64,000 nucleotides of DNA from Hypericum androsaemum (Eukaryota > Streptophyta > Magnoliopsida > Malpighiales > Hypericaceae). The notes under the pieces are model-generated. The model worked only from the letters and a program-made list of their open reading frames with translations. It was not told where the DNA came from and searched no databases. Below are positions 32,354-42,171 of this stretch, piece after piece. How positions within the stretch are numbered: the first letter of the stretch is position 1; the number at the start of each line of letters is the position of its first letter. The translations under genes and the position numbers were made by a program. Location: positions 17,677,570-17,741,569 of the forward strand of contig OZ023186.1 of the NCBI GenBank assembly GCA_963995505.1, given 5' to 3'.

Positions 32354-33190
32354 CGCCTGCAAGGTGTTCGACAGAATGTCTTCAATATATGTATAATGCA
32401 TGAGAAATTATACTATGTTCTATTTGCTTACTTGGTGCATATAAAATAGTGACCAATAATGAAATACCATGTTGAACTGTGGGTCCAATTATTGTATGTT
32501 AAAATGTCTAGTGTTAAAATTTTTGATTTTTTAAGGAGGTATTATGTACAAAACTTACAAATGAAAATTTTATTATTAAAAAATTAATTTTAAATCAGAT
32601 ATGAAAGTGTTGGATCATAGTTAAAGAATTGAACATGTGTAGAAGTATTGATTTTTCCGATTTTGAGGTTTTGGATAATAATTTTTTGAATTTTTTTATG
32701 TATTTAGGTACGATGATTTTTGAAGGTGATCTATCTATATAATTGAGATACTTTTTTCAAGCAAGTCCAAATAACACACGCACTTATTTACAATTAACTC
32801 AAAAAACAAATATAACCATCACACCTTAATTTGTAAATTATCCAACTTACCGTAATATGATAAAGGTGAAAAATGATAAAACGCAATGCATAATAAATAC
32901 TAAACCGGCGGCTGCGAAGCCAGATCTGATCCAAACCCGTTTAACCAACGTACCAACGTTGAGGTGTTTTGGTTAATTAAGAAATTAAATTTGAGTTATT
33001 AAAAATGCAATAGTATTATATGATTTTTTTAATTATTCAAAATTTTATTCAATCTAAATTTAAATTAATCGACCTAATAAATATTTAAATATCAATTATT
33101 AAGCCGGCATAACAGTAATAATCCTACAAATCCAAGGTCCTTACAGTTACAGTCCTATCTTAATCAAGTCAATAGATAGAAAGACAAATT
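32354..33190. other. Spacer, AT-rich
   Basis: The first ~50 bp continue the outer copia element. The rest is AT-rich with no recognisable gene, RNA or repeat. Confidence 0.5.
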
Positions 33191-33202
33191 TAGCCACTTG
33201 CC

Positions 33203-33210
33203 TATATATC
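33203..33210 (+). promoter_or_regulatory. Possible TATA box of the 147-aa gene
   Basis: TATATATC lies about 200 bp upstream of the ATG at 33407, leaving a 5' UTR of roughly 170 bp. This is position and motif evidence only. Confidence 0.35.
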
Positions 33211-33406
33211 AATCTCTATCCAGACAACCTCGCCCACAAACAAATAAGTTAACCAAATATACTGAAATTCCTTTCTCCTCCCAGTTCACTCCTAAAATGG
33301 GGAAACAAATAGACAAAGGGTCAGGGTTATTTTTGTAAATATCCCCTCCCTTGATGCCTATCCCGGGTCCCCTCCTTGCCCTCAACGTTGTGGTCCTCCT
33401 GTGATC

Positions 33407-34470
33407 ATGAGGTTCTTCTTGGAGTTCGTGTCCTGTTGCGGGTCCCCGCGGTCGCCGGAGGACGAGGAGCCTCCGGCGGAGGAGACAAGGGCGTTGGTGG
33501 TGGATCAGAGGACGTCGGCGCACGCTAGGGCAAATAATATTAGTAGTAATAATAATAATGATGATCATTTGAGGATGAAGAGGAGGAAGAAGAGGAGAGG
33601 GCGGGTGGGGAAGGGATCGGAGGAATGGAAGCCTTCGCTGGGGGCGATATCGGAGCTCCACGTGGCGGTGGCCGCGGAGGAGGAGTCGGCCAAGCGGGTG
33701 GCCAAGAGGAGAGGAGGAGATCAGAGCGGTGTTAATAAAAAGTCGTCTCGTGATATGGCTAGTATTGCCGCCTCTTACGAAGAATCGAGGTAAAAATCAA
33801 ATTTTTACTTTTTACCCCTCTAATTTAAACCAGGTTAATTAGTTTCGGGGTCCTGAATTTTATTAGGGGTGAAGAAGAAATTCGATTGTCTTGCCATCCT
33901 AATATTTTGTCTTAATTACCTGGGTACTTCCTGTTGGGCAAATCTCTCTTTATGTTTATATAAATATACATGTTTCTCAAGGAGCTTCAGACTTCCTCAA
34001 ATCAATCAAAGAGACGGCAATTAATATAGTTCTTAGACAATAGGTGAGAGCAAGTCTACGCGAAAATGTGCGTAAATAGTAGACAACAATTATTTGACAA
34101 TGATGTTTATTAGTAGAGATTTTTTATTAATCACTTTATATAGACCAATATTTTAACACATTTTAGTTTTATTGAGAATATAGAAAAAAAGTTTAAAAAT
34201 AATTTCCTGAATCTCTGTGAGATTCACAAAATATTTCGTAATTACAGAAAGCAAAGAATAGATTTAGAATAACAAATAACGACTTCGAATTAGCCGTAAA
34301 AATAATATTTTAATTTTCTGTAGTTCATACATTACTTAAAAAGAGTGAGCACACTGTTCGTTTCCGGTTGATTCGTGAACATTTCTTTTTTTGTTGTTGT
34401 TATTTACAGGGCGAGTTCTTACGGTGGCCCTGTAATGCCTGCGTATCCACTTTACACCTTCCTGGTGTAG
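33407..34470 (+). CDS. Uncharacterised basic plant protein, 2 exons (147 aa)
   Basis: Exon 1 is 33407-33789 and exon 2 is 34410-34470, with GT-AG ends. The joined frame splits an Arg codon and is continuous. The product starts MRFFLEFVSCCG, has an Asn-rich stretch from an AAT microsatellite, a Lys/Arg-rich patch (RMKRRKKRRGRVGKG) that could be a nuclear localisation signal, then EWKPSLGAISE. The C-terminus is aromatic and hydrophobic (MPAYPLYTFLV). The layout MRxFxxxxxCCG - basic patch - EWKPSLxxISE - short hydrophobic end recalls a family of small uncharacterised angiosperm proteins, from memory; no function is established. The ATG at 33407 is used because upstream in-frame codons are non-ATG. 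Confidence 0.75.
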
Positions 34471-35660
34471 CTGGCTGCACGTAGAAAACTCTTTTCTTTT
34501 TCGACTTCCTTCTTGTATTGTATCTATCTGTACTTGTAAATGCATTCTATCTGTACTTGTAGCTATGTTTCTCCATCCTTTGCGTTTGGTGGATGATCCA
34601 ATGTTTTAAAAACGCTGTTGGGCCTCCAACTTGAGGATATATTGGATCGTCTTTCATGTCAAACATGGAGAACGGTGTTTGTGATGTTGACCACCATTTT
34701 AACTGCTCGGGCAATTGGTTATTCAGTTGGACTGGTCGATCAATTAGGACAACAAGTCTAGCACATATTCTTCAAAAATTGGAAGATATTTAGGATTATT
34801 TGACATTTTGACAATAAATATAATTATTTGATAACATTATTTTTAAATATGGTCCAACTGGTTGGACTAGAAAACCAAAATTTTTTCAAGTTGCTTCCTA
34901 TTTTGTTTCTAAAAATATTAAGAGGATCAAATGGTAAAGAGTAAAGTGAGAGTTTCTGGTGAATTTAAACATATGAATTTTTACTTTGCCTGTGAGTACT
35001 GGATTTTAATTTACAAAAAAAGAACTTCGTAAATTTACTGTATTGATTAAATATAAAATTTCGTAATTACTTTGGGTTGGATGTTTATATTATAGCTATT
35101 ATTATTACGACCTTCCTTCAAATACACACATATATTTCGACCCAAAAAAATACACACATACTGGCGTGGTTTGGTTTCCATCAGGTAGGTCATGGGCCCA
35201 GCCCGTAGAATTTGAATCTACTCCAATTTGATTAATCCGACCGAATCATCTAGTGCGCATAGGGCCGTCAAAGAGCCCATGAAAAATGTTCGCACCGATT
35301 CTAATTCAAATTCTTTTTTTTAGGGATGTTCTAATTCAAATTCAAGAAGTAGGATTTTTTAATGTGAAATTTTTTTTCTTTTGAACTTTAAAATTATTCC
35401 GTTATCTTTCTTTTCCAAAGACTTCTAATTCTATTAATAATAATCTAAGGGTAAATACCTTTTTATTTGGGTATTAGGGAGGGGCTCTATGGCCCCGTTG
35501 TTTATAATATACATTAGGTAAACGAAGACAACGTGGGAACGAGTCCTCTAATAAATCCTACCGAAAAGTCTCTGCACAGCAAATCAAAACTTAAATAAGA
35601 AATTTCGAATTTGAACTTGACAAATTATCATTGTAAAATATTTATTCGACACTTTAATAA
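34471..35660. other. 3' flank of the 147-aa gene and spacer
   Basis: Contains GTACTTGTAAATGCATTC / GTACTTGTAGC repeats near 34530-34565, probably 3' UTR. AT-rich sequence without a recognisable gene follows. Confidence 0.45.
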
Positions 35661-35676
35661 GTGTTCACATATGGGA

Positions 35677-37031
35677 TTATATGAAAAACTCAACTAAACG
35701 TCTACATCGGGATACCCGGTGGGCTTGAGGAGTGAGACGGAGATACCCCGTCAGAGAGAAGCTGCACTGTTATGTTGGAAACTATCTCTAAAATTACATG
35801 GCGGGATTTTCTTTTCAGTAAAGTATCTCTTAACCAAGTATTAATGTGAGAATTGAAAAACCTAAATGTTAAGTTATGTAAGTTTAAGGGGCGAATGAAA
35901 CTTTTCCACGAAACTCTAGCCGTCTTAGGGTAAAGTCACAAGGTTAGAGTTTTTGCTCGAATTACACCTTAAATAGGAGGGGTCGAGGACGAGACCATTC
36001 AAAGTTCACCGGATTTTGGGGGTAAGCCACTGTCCTAGTCTTTTTCCCAAATCCGAATTATGTTAATGCATGGAATCTCATGGGATGTCATACAAAAGGT
36101 GGGAGAAACGTTTTGGCAGCGGATCCACCTCAGGAGCACAGATCAAATTCGTAAGGGAGGAAGGGTGAGTCTCGTAGTGTGTCCCCTACTCCTGACTTGC
36201 GTGAATGTTTACTTAGAAAATCTTATGGGTTTGTATAGGGTTCCAGGAGGTCCGTTGGAGGATTGATCTGAGAAGGGTTAGGGTCTAGTAGCAACGTCAG
36301 GTAAGTGAATTATGTCCGAGTTTATTTGGGTGTTTATGTGCTGGATTCGGAATTCATGCGATGATCTGTTAATTTCTATATATGATTTCTATGTATGAAT
36401 TCTATATACGATTTCTGTATATGTATTATGTTGTGACATGCGGGATTGTCCCACACCTATTGGGCCCCGTGGTTTGCACATATCACTTAAGGGGCTACCG
36501 GGTAACTCGAGGTATGTGTGATCAAATGGACGGGGAGTATGTGGACTATCTGGACTCGTGGAGGGGATACCCTTCCGTCTATTGGGCCTGCCTTGCGGGA
36601 ATGGGGGTATTTATCTGTGCGCCACGAGGATCTCAGCATGATTTTTGTGGACTCCGAAGCTCTGATTTGTTATGGTTTCAGTTTGGCTAATTTGAGTATT
36701 TTGTGTTTGGTTTACAAGTTGTGCTGACTTTGTATCGTTGTGATCCTCTTGTTGAGTTTATGACTCACCACAAGTGTTTCCGTATGTGTTTTCAGATCGT
36801 GGGGTTTCGGATCGCGGGTAGGAGTCGTAGAGGGAGCTGCATGCATCGTCATGGTTTTCAATAAATTGACATTTTTTCTTTTGTTTTGGGATATTTGAAC
36901 AGATTTTAATCTGCGTATTTAAGTCATTGTTATTTACTTTCGGATGTTGGAATGTTATCCGTAATAAATCTAGTGCCTTACAAGATATTTATTCTTCGGG
37001 CATTTGTCACTTCTATTATCGAGTCGTGACA
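35677..37031 (+). repeat. LTR-like sequence ending GTCGTGACA (left end unknown)
   Basis: The right end GAGTCGTGACA at 37021-37031 matches the terminus of the Ty3 LTRs elsewhere in this window. The body has an LTR-like look: GC-rich blocks (CCACACCTATTGGGCCCCGTGG), an AATAAA-like site near 36860 and no coding sequence. No primer binding site follows, so a solo or truncated LTR is likely. I could not find the left end or a target duplication. Confidence 0.5.
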
Positions 37032-37074
37032 ATTTTTGAATTTGAATCATCGCTAATATAAAATCTAAATCTAA

Positions 37075-37351
37075 GATTAATAGGTCTTATGAATGTCCGA
37101 ATACCATTATGTATAATAAAAACTATTACATAGATTATAAACATAAATCTATATGTACCAAATCTAATATTGTTTTAATTGCAAACCACCTAATTTCCAT
37201 ACGCAAAAATGCATATAGTAAGCAATTGAAGAGTTTTGACAGAACATACTTCTAAAATTGCTTTGCCCTAAACTTCTTATTCGCTTTACACGAATCTAAT
37301 ATTTGAAGTCTATATTTTTATTGCACACAACCTCGTACATGGATCCACACG
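37075..37351 (-). other. 3' flank of the broken P450 copy
   Basis: 37115-37320 matches 52350-52545, the sequence just beyond the stop codon of the intact P450 (shared words: CTAATATTGTTTTAATTGCA, GTAAGCAATTGAAGA, TGAACTTCTTATTCGC or close variants). It shows that the duplication includes downstream flank. It is separated from its exon by an insertion at 37352-38955. Confidence 0.85.
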
Positions 37352-38955
37352 GATTCAGTAGAGACTACATAAAAGTCATCCCTATGGTATGAACTAAATT
37401 TAGGCCATAGGATTTAATTTTTGAAACTCATTTTCAGATCTGACGATCATTATCATTTGGGAGCACAATAGTATTTTTACCCAAAAAGATCTAGCTAAGG
37501 ATCCAAAAAAAATCTCTCATTTCCGCCCCATCCTCTTTTGAAATTGCCAAAAAAAAACTTATCAAAAACCCTAGCCTCTCTCTCCAAAACACAGCCTCTC
37601 TCTCCTCTCCTCTCCTCTCTATCGAAAACCCTTTCTCCGTCACCATTGCAGACGAAACCCAAAGCTGGAGAGAGCAGATCGGACGAGAGAGAGCTTCATC
37701 GTCGCGGCGGAGATCTTGGTGAGAGGCTCTGCAATTGCAGTCGTGGCAATGAGTTTGGTTGGTCAAGCTACGGCCGGTCTGAAGTTGGAGCTTTGTTGGC
37801 CTTAGTCATGGTGTTTGCAACGGCAGTATGTTGATGATGATAGGAAGTAGAAAGAAATCATTTTTATTAAACTACCATAGTTGTGGAAGCATGTGTACTG
37901 TATAAAAAAATTATTTGTATATTATTTGTTGCTCTTTGTTCATCTTTCATTGAAATATAACATTAGCTTCACGTGATGTGATAACTGTGATATTGGTATA
38001 TTTGTGCAGCGATATTGGTATATTATTGTATTGATATATTTCTGTAGTGATATTGGTTTTTTTGTATTGATACAATGGTATTTTATATTGGTATATTTAT
38101 GAAGCGACAATGTTATATTTCTTTAATAATATTGGTATACACGTTATCTGATATTGGTATACATGCGATGTGATATTGGTACTAGTATTTCTGTATTGGT
38201 AGAAGGATACCAATATTAGAGAAGAACTATACCAATATCAGAGAAGAATGATACCAATATCAGATTACAAGGATACCAATATCGGAGTAGAAGGATACTC
38301 ATATCGGAGAAGAAGGAAACTCATATCATAGAAGAAAGATACCAATATCGGAGTAGATGGATACCAATATCAGAGAAGAAGGATACCAATATCGAAGAAA
38401 AAGGAAATAAATACCGGAGTAGAAGGAAACCAATATCAGAGTAGAAAAAAACCAATATCAGAGTATAAGGATACCAATATCGGAGTAGAAGGATACCAAT
38501 ATCGGAGTAGAATGATACCAATATTAGAGGAGAAGAAAACTAATAAACCTACAATTGTATCAGTATTTTTTAGTGTTGTTGCTTTTATTGAATCTGTATT
38601 CATACATTTGTATTTCCATAAGAATATTCCAAATGAAATTGTATTTCCTTAAGAATTTAGGAGTTGCTTGGAAACCAATATCATAATTGTATTTTCATAA
38701 ATTGTATTATTTTCTATAATTGTATTTTCATAAATTAAATTATTTTCTGGTTTTTTTTATTAATGATAGTGTTGTTACGTGATTTAAGGTAATTGAATGG
38801 TATTTATTTCCCTTTTAATTATTTCTAAAGCTATATTTCCTAATTTGTAATTTTTTTTTGTTAATAGTAGTGTACCAATATTGTTCTTAATGTCATTCAA
38901 TCCCCTTCCATCCCTATCAGTGGGGACTAGCCTAATCCCCACTTAATTCGAGCCC
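37352..38955. mobile_element. 1.6-kb insertion of unknown type between duplicated GGATCCACACG
   Basis: GGATCCACACG is present at 37341-37351 and 38956-38966, while the paralogous flank has a single AATCCACACG. This implies an insertion with a 9-11 bp duplication. The insert holds a CT-rich, 5'-UTR-like stretch at 37500-37800 (AAACCCTAGCCTCTCTCTCC) and a 22-bp minisatellite at 37990-38540. I see no terminal inverted repeats or transposase. Confidence 0.55.
37990..38540. repeat. 22-bp minisatellite in two opposed halves
   Basis: 38200-38540 holds about 15 head-to-tail units of GATACCAATATCGGAGTAGA + AG (22 bp) with point changes. 37990-38180 holds the same core in inverse complement (GATATTGGTAT) at irregular spacing. 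The region could therefore fold back on itself. Confidence 0.9.
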
Positions 38956-39635
38956 GGATCCACACGACAAGAGATCCATCCTCAATCTTTTGCATCCGTT
39001 CCAATTAAGGATGGTACGGAGTTGCAATGAGGCACAAATCATGCTTTCTCCCAACAACAGCTCCCAGAACTTCAGACATGTCTAGGCACTCAGGTTCCGC
39101 ACCATCAGGAAGTTCCCAATCAAAATGGTAGAGCAAGTTGGCAAGCGTTAACTCGACGCCGGACATGCCGAACGTTATTCCGGGACATATTCTTCTTCCG
39201 GCACCAAAAGGGATGAACTCAACGTGGCTGCCCTTGTAATCAATGGAAGTCTCGAGGAACCTTTCCGGATATAATTCTTCTGCATCTGTCCAGATTTCTG
39301 GATCTCTTCCGATCGCCCACACGTTGATAAATACTCTTGTCTTGGCGGGTATCTTGTATCCGTTAATGGTGACGTTCTCCCGGGCTTCTCTTGGAAATAG
39401 TAGAGGAAAAGGTGGATGAAGCCTAAGAGTCTCTTTGATAATTGCATCCATGTATTTGAGTTGACACAGACTTGCCTCATCGATGATGGATTTGTTTCTG
39501 AAGACTTGCCTCACTTCTGCTTGTACATTTTTCATAACTTCTGGGTGCTTCATGATTTCTGAAATTGTCCATTCTAGAACTGTTGCTCCTGCTCGATGCC
39601 GCCGGCGAACACATCCTGATCAAACACATTTTTTA

Positions 39636-40590
39636 GAGATAATTACTCAGAACCTCAGGGTATAGTCAAATAGACTCTGAGGACCTTGTAGTTTTCCTAC
39701 TAATTACTGAGCCCCTGTAGTTTGGTTATTATTATATATTCTGATCTCTGGCTGATGTCAGCATTTTTTTCTTCCTTTTTTGTCACTTGAAAAGACCAAA
39801 CTGCCCCTCCCACTAAAAAATCAAAATCAAAGTAAATAAAATTTTGATTGCCGCGACTTCGCCTCGGTGGCCCCCCGCTACTCCGCCTTACCGGCATCGG
39901 CCCCGCCCTCCGCGAGATCGGCCTCAAGCTCGCCGAGCTTGCCCGCTCCGTCAACGTAAGATTCACCTTCCACGGTGTTGCCGCCTCCCGCCTCGAGGAC
40001 GTCAAGCCGTGGATGCTCCAGGTCAACCCCAGCGAGACCCTGGCGGTCTACTCCGACATGGAGCTCCATAAGCTCCTCCGGCCGGACCTCGCCGGGGCGC
40101 CGATCGAGACTGTGCTGGCGTGGATCCGGAGCCTAAATCTGAAGATCGTAACCGTCGTGGAGCAGGAAGCCAACCACAACCAGGACAACTTCCTCGACCG
40201 CTTCACGGAGGCGCTATACTACTACTCCACGATGTTTGACTCGCTCGAGGCTTGCCTCAAGCTCGCGATTGCCGCGGCGCCGGCATTGTCCTCGATAGCC
40301 TTGCGGGCCGCGTTGAGGCTGCACCTCGCCGACGATGTGGAGCCGGTGTCGGAGGAGGACGATGTGGAGCCGGTGCCGGAGGAAGAAGAAGACTCTTTTC
40401 TTATTTTTGTGTAAGGGCATAAAGGTCATTTCAATGACAAAAAAAAGAAAAAATAATTGCTGACATCAGCCGGGGACCCGAGAGTATAATAAATAGTAGC
40501 CAAACTACAGGGGCTCAGTAATTAGTAGAGAAATTACAGGGTTCTCATAGTGTATTTGACTATACCTGGGGTCCTCTCAGTAATTATCTC
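39636..40590. mobile_element. Pack-MULE-like element carrying a DELLA/GRAS fragment
   Basis: Terminal inverted repeats of about 130 bp start GAGATAATTACTCAGAACC on the left and, inverted, GAGATAATTACTGAGAGGACC on the right. The right flank is AATTTCTTA; the left flank is CATTTTTTA, a 9-bp duplication with two mismatches. The intact paralogue at 53205-53222 has AATTTCTTA once and no insert, so it is the empty site. The ends are AT-rich while the interior (39847-40390) is over 60% GC and codes for part of a GRAS domain. A 9-bp duplication, long inverted repeats and a captured gene fragment define a Pack-MULE; no transposase is present. Confidence 0.88.
39848..40414 (+). CDS. Captured DELLA/GRAS-domain fragment with open frame (188 codons)
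   Basis: The frame is open from 39848 (a TTG; no ATG at the start) to TAA at 40412-40414. It reads as part of a DELLA-type GRAS domain: GGPPLLRLTGIGPALREIGL, KLAELARSVNVRFTFHGVAA, SRLEDVKPWMLQVNPSE, KIVTVVEQEANHNQDNFLDR and FTEALYYYSTMFDSLEA, covering VHIID-distal, leucine heptad repeat II and the PFYRE start. DELLA proteins repress gibberellin signalling in the nucleus. The N-terminal DELLA/TVHYNP motifs and the SAW end are absent. The tail after residue ~150 is unrelated, acidic and has a 27-bp duplication encoding DDVEPV(S/P)EE. It is antisense to the P450 intron. Any product would be a truncated GRAS piece; whether it is expressed is unknown. Confidence 0.7.
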   Translation: MPRLRLGGPPLLRLTGIGPALREIGLKLAELARSVNVRFTFHGVAASRLEDVKPWMLQVNPSETLAVYSDMELHKLLRPDLAGAPIETVLAWIRSLNLKIVTVVEQEANHNQDNFLDRFTEALYYYSTMFDSLEACLKLAIAAAPALSSIALRAALRLHLADDVEPVSEEDDVEPVPEEEEDSFLIFV

Positions 40591-40832
40591 AATTTCTTAT
40601 CATTTGCATCGAGTATTGATCAAAAGGGAGGCCAGAAAAAACTACCAGCAAAAAAGAGTATACTATGTGAAAAGGGATTGTAGTCCAACGATACAAAATG
40701 TCATAAATATTTAGGAGTCCAGGGTTTAAACCCTGACATTGTCATGCTGTAAAATTTACCCTTCAAAAGAAAATACAATGACTCGAAAATTCTAAAAAAT
40801 TTAAACTCTAAGCATGTAAGACCAACGACATA

Positions 40833-41738
40833 AGTAGGAGTAGCAATCAGAAAACTAAGGTAAGAGTCCATAACATCTAAATTCAGACCTTAAATTTCGA
40901 GGTAAGATAGGTAAGATTCAGACTCTACCTTAGATCCAGCGCTAAATATCTAGACCCAAATTTATTGAATCCGCAGGGTCTAAATCAAGAATCATGTCCT
41001 ACCCGTAGACCCATTGACTTATAAAATAATTTTAACAAAATGTAAACCATTTCAAAATTTTATTTAAATTTACTTCTATTTCGACACTCAACACTATAAA
41101 CTAGTAATACTTAATTTTAAGTTGAGAAATGAATAATCTTATTTTTGTTTTTACTAATGTCATATCAAATTTTAGGATGAAAAAAATAACATATGTAATA
41201 TAGATGGATCTGAACTGGGGGCCAGATTTGGTACTGGAGTGACCTTTCCAGTATGGTCTTAGAAAGCTAACCATTTTATCATAATTGAGTGAACCATTCT
41301 ATCATAACTGGACGAATTATTCTATCATAACGGGAAAAACTATTCTATCATAACTGGATGAACTATTTTATCCAACCCTTTTTATCCCGGGCGCGTTTTC
41401 GATTTTTTCGGGACAGTTCCGTGAACCATTTTATCATAATTATGCGAACTATTCTATCATAACATGACAAACTATTTTATCTACCAGAATAGTCCTGGAG
41501 TGTTTTACACATCCGGTACCGAATCCACTTTCTCTGAGTATGGTCTATTAAAATAGGGTCTCATTTATGGGCCTATGAGTAACATCGGGATCGGATCTAT
41601 ATGGAACCTTAACCTAACCAATACCATAACTTTAAAATTGACTCATATATATACCCCACCCTAGACCATAGACATGTAAGGTAGAATAAGGATATAATCC
41701 ATCACCTTGGTCAGGATATTTTTGCCATCTCTAGGCAT
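40833..41738. repeat. Old interspersed repeat in the P450 intron, shared by both copies
   Basis: The intron stretch rich in GATCTATATGGACC / TAGACCC words and ending TTTTTGCCATCTCTA occurs in both P450 copies (here and at 53345-53915), so it pre-dates the duplication. The ends (TAGGAGTAGCAA ... TTGCCATCTCTA) hint at a hAT-type MITE, but the left end is too worn to be sure. Confidence 0.4.
41217..41532. mobile_element. MITE insertion in the P450 intron, related to the one at 22805
   Basis: GGGGCCAGATTTGGTACTGG on the left and, inverted, GAAAGTGGATTCGGTACCGG on the right resemble the ends of the 22805-23232 element (GGGAGTGGATTGGGTACGG). The interior repeats CATTCTATCATAACTGGACG-like words. 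The paralogous intron reads GATGGATCTAAATATGG without an insert. The duplication TCTGAACTG / TCTGAGTAT is imperfect. Confidence 0.65.
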
Positions 41739-42171
41739 AGGTCTGCTTATATCAGAAAAATTACTCGGTCCGAGCTCAACACCTAATAACATAATTTGGA
41801 TAAAATACTCAACCCAAACTTTTTCGAATCTTGTGATGTGAAATTTGTCTACCAATCGCAACAACTAAACTTTCAGCCTGAAGATTTTGCAAACAACAAA
41901 GCAATCAAGCAAGTCATCTTAATTACTTACTATGAGGACCGTCTTGATACTTTCTGTTGGTAAGGAATCCTCTGGGTTGTCCTGGTCTTGCATATCCAAA
42001 AGAACACCAAGTAGATCGTTTACATTGTCCCTTTCGGCTTTTCTCGATGTTTTTTACTCGCTAATAACCTTGTCAAGAACAGTCTCTTGGTGCAATCTAA
42101 TTACTTGATCTCTCACTCCACTGATGCTGTGAAGCACTCCAACCGAAGGGAAGAAATCTGAAATATTGAAA

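Noticed and set aside
36382..36727. Two overlapping + frames of 70-100 codons
   Set aside because: They lie inside an LTR-like block, overlap each other in different frames and have no known domain.
37491..37834. Possible gene start with AAACCCTAGCC leader
   Set aside because: No ATG with a convincing frame follows; the - strand frame has no domain either. Kept only as a UTR-like stretch in the insertion.
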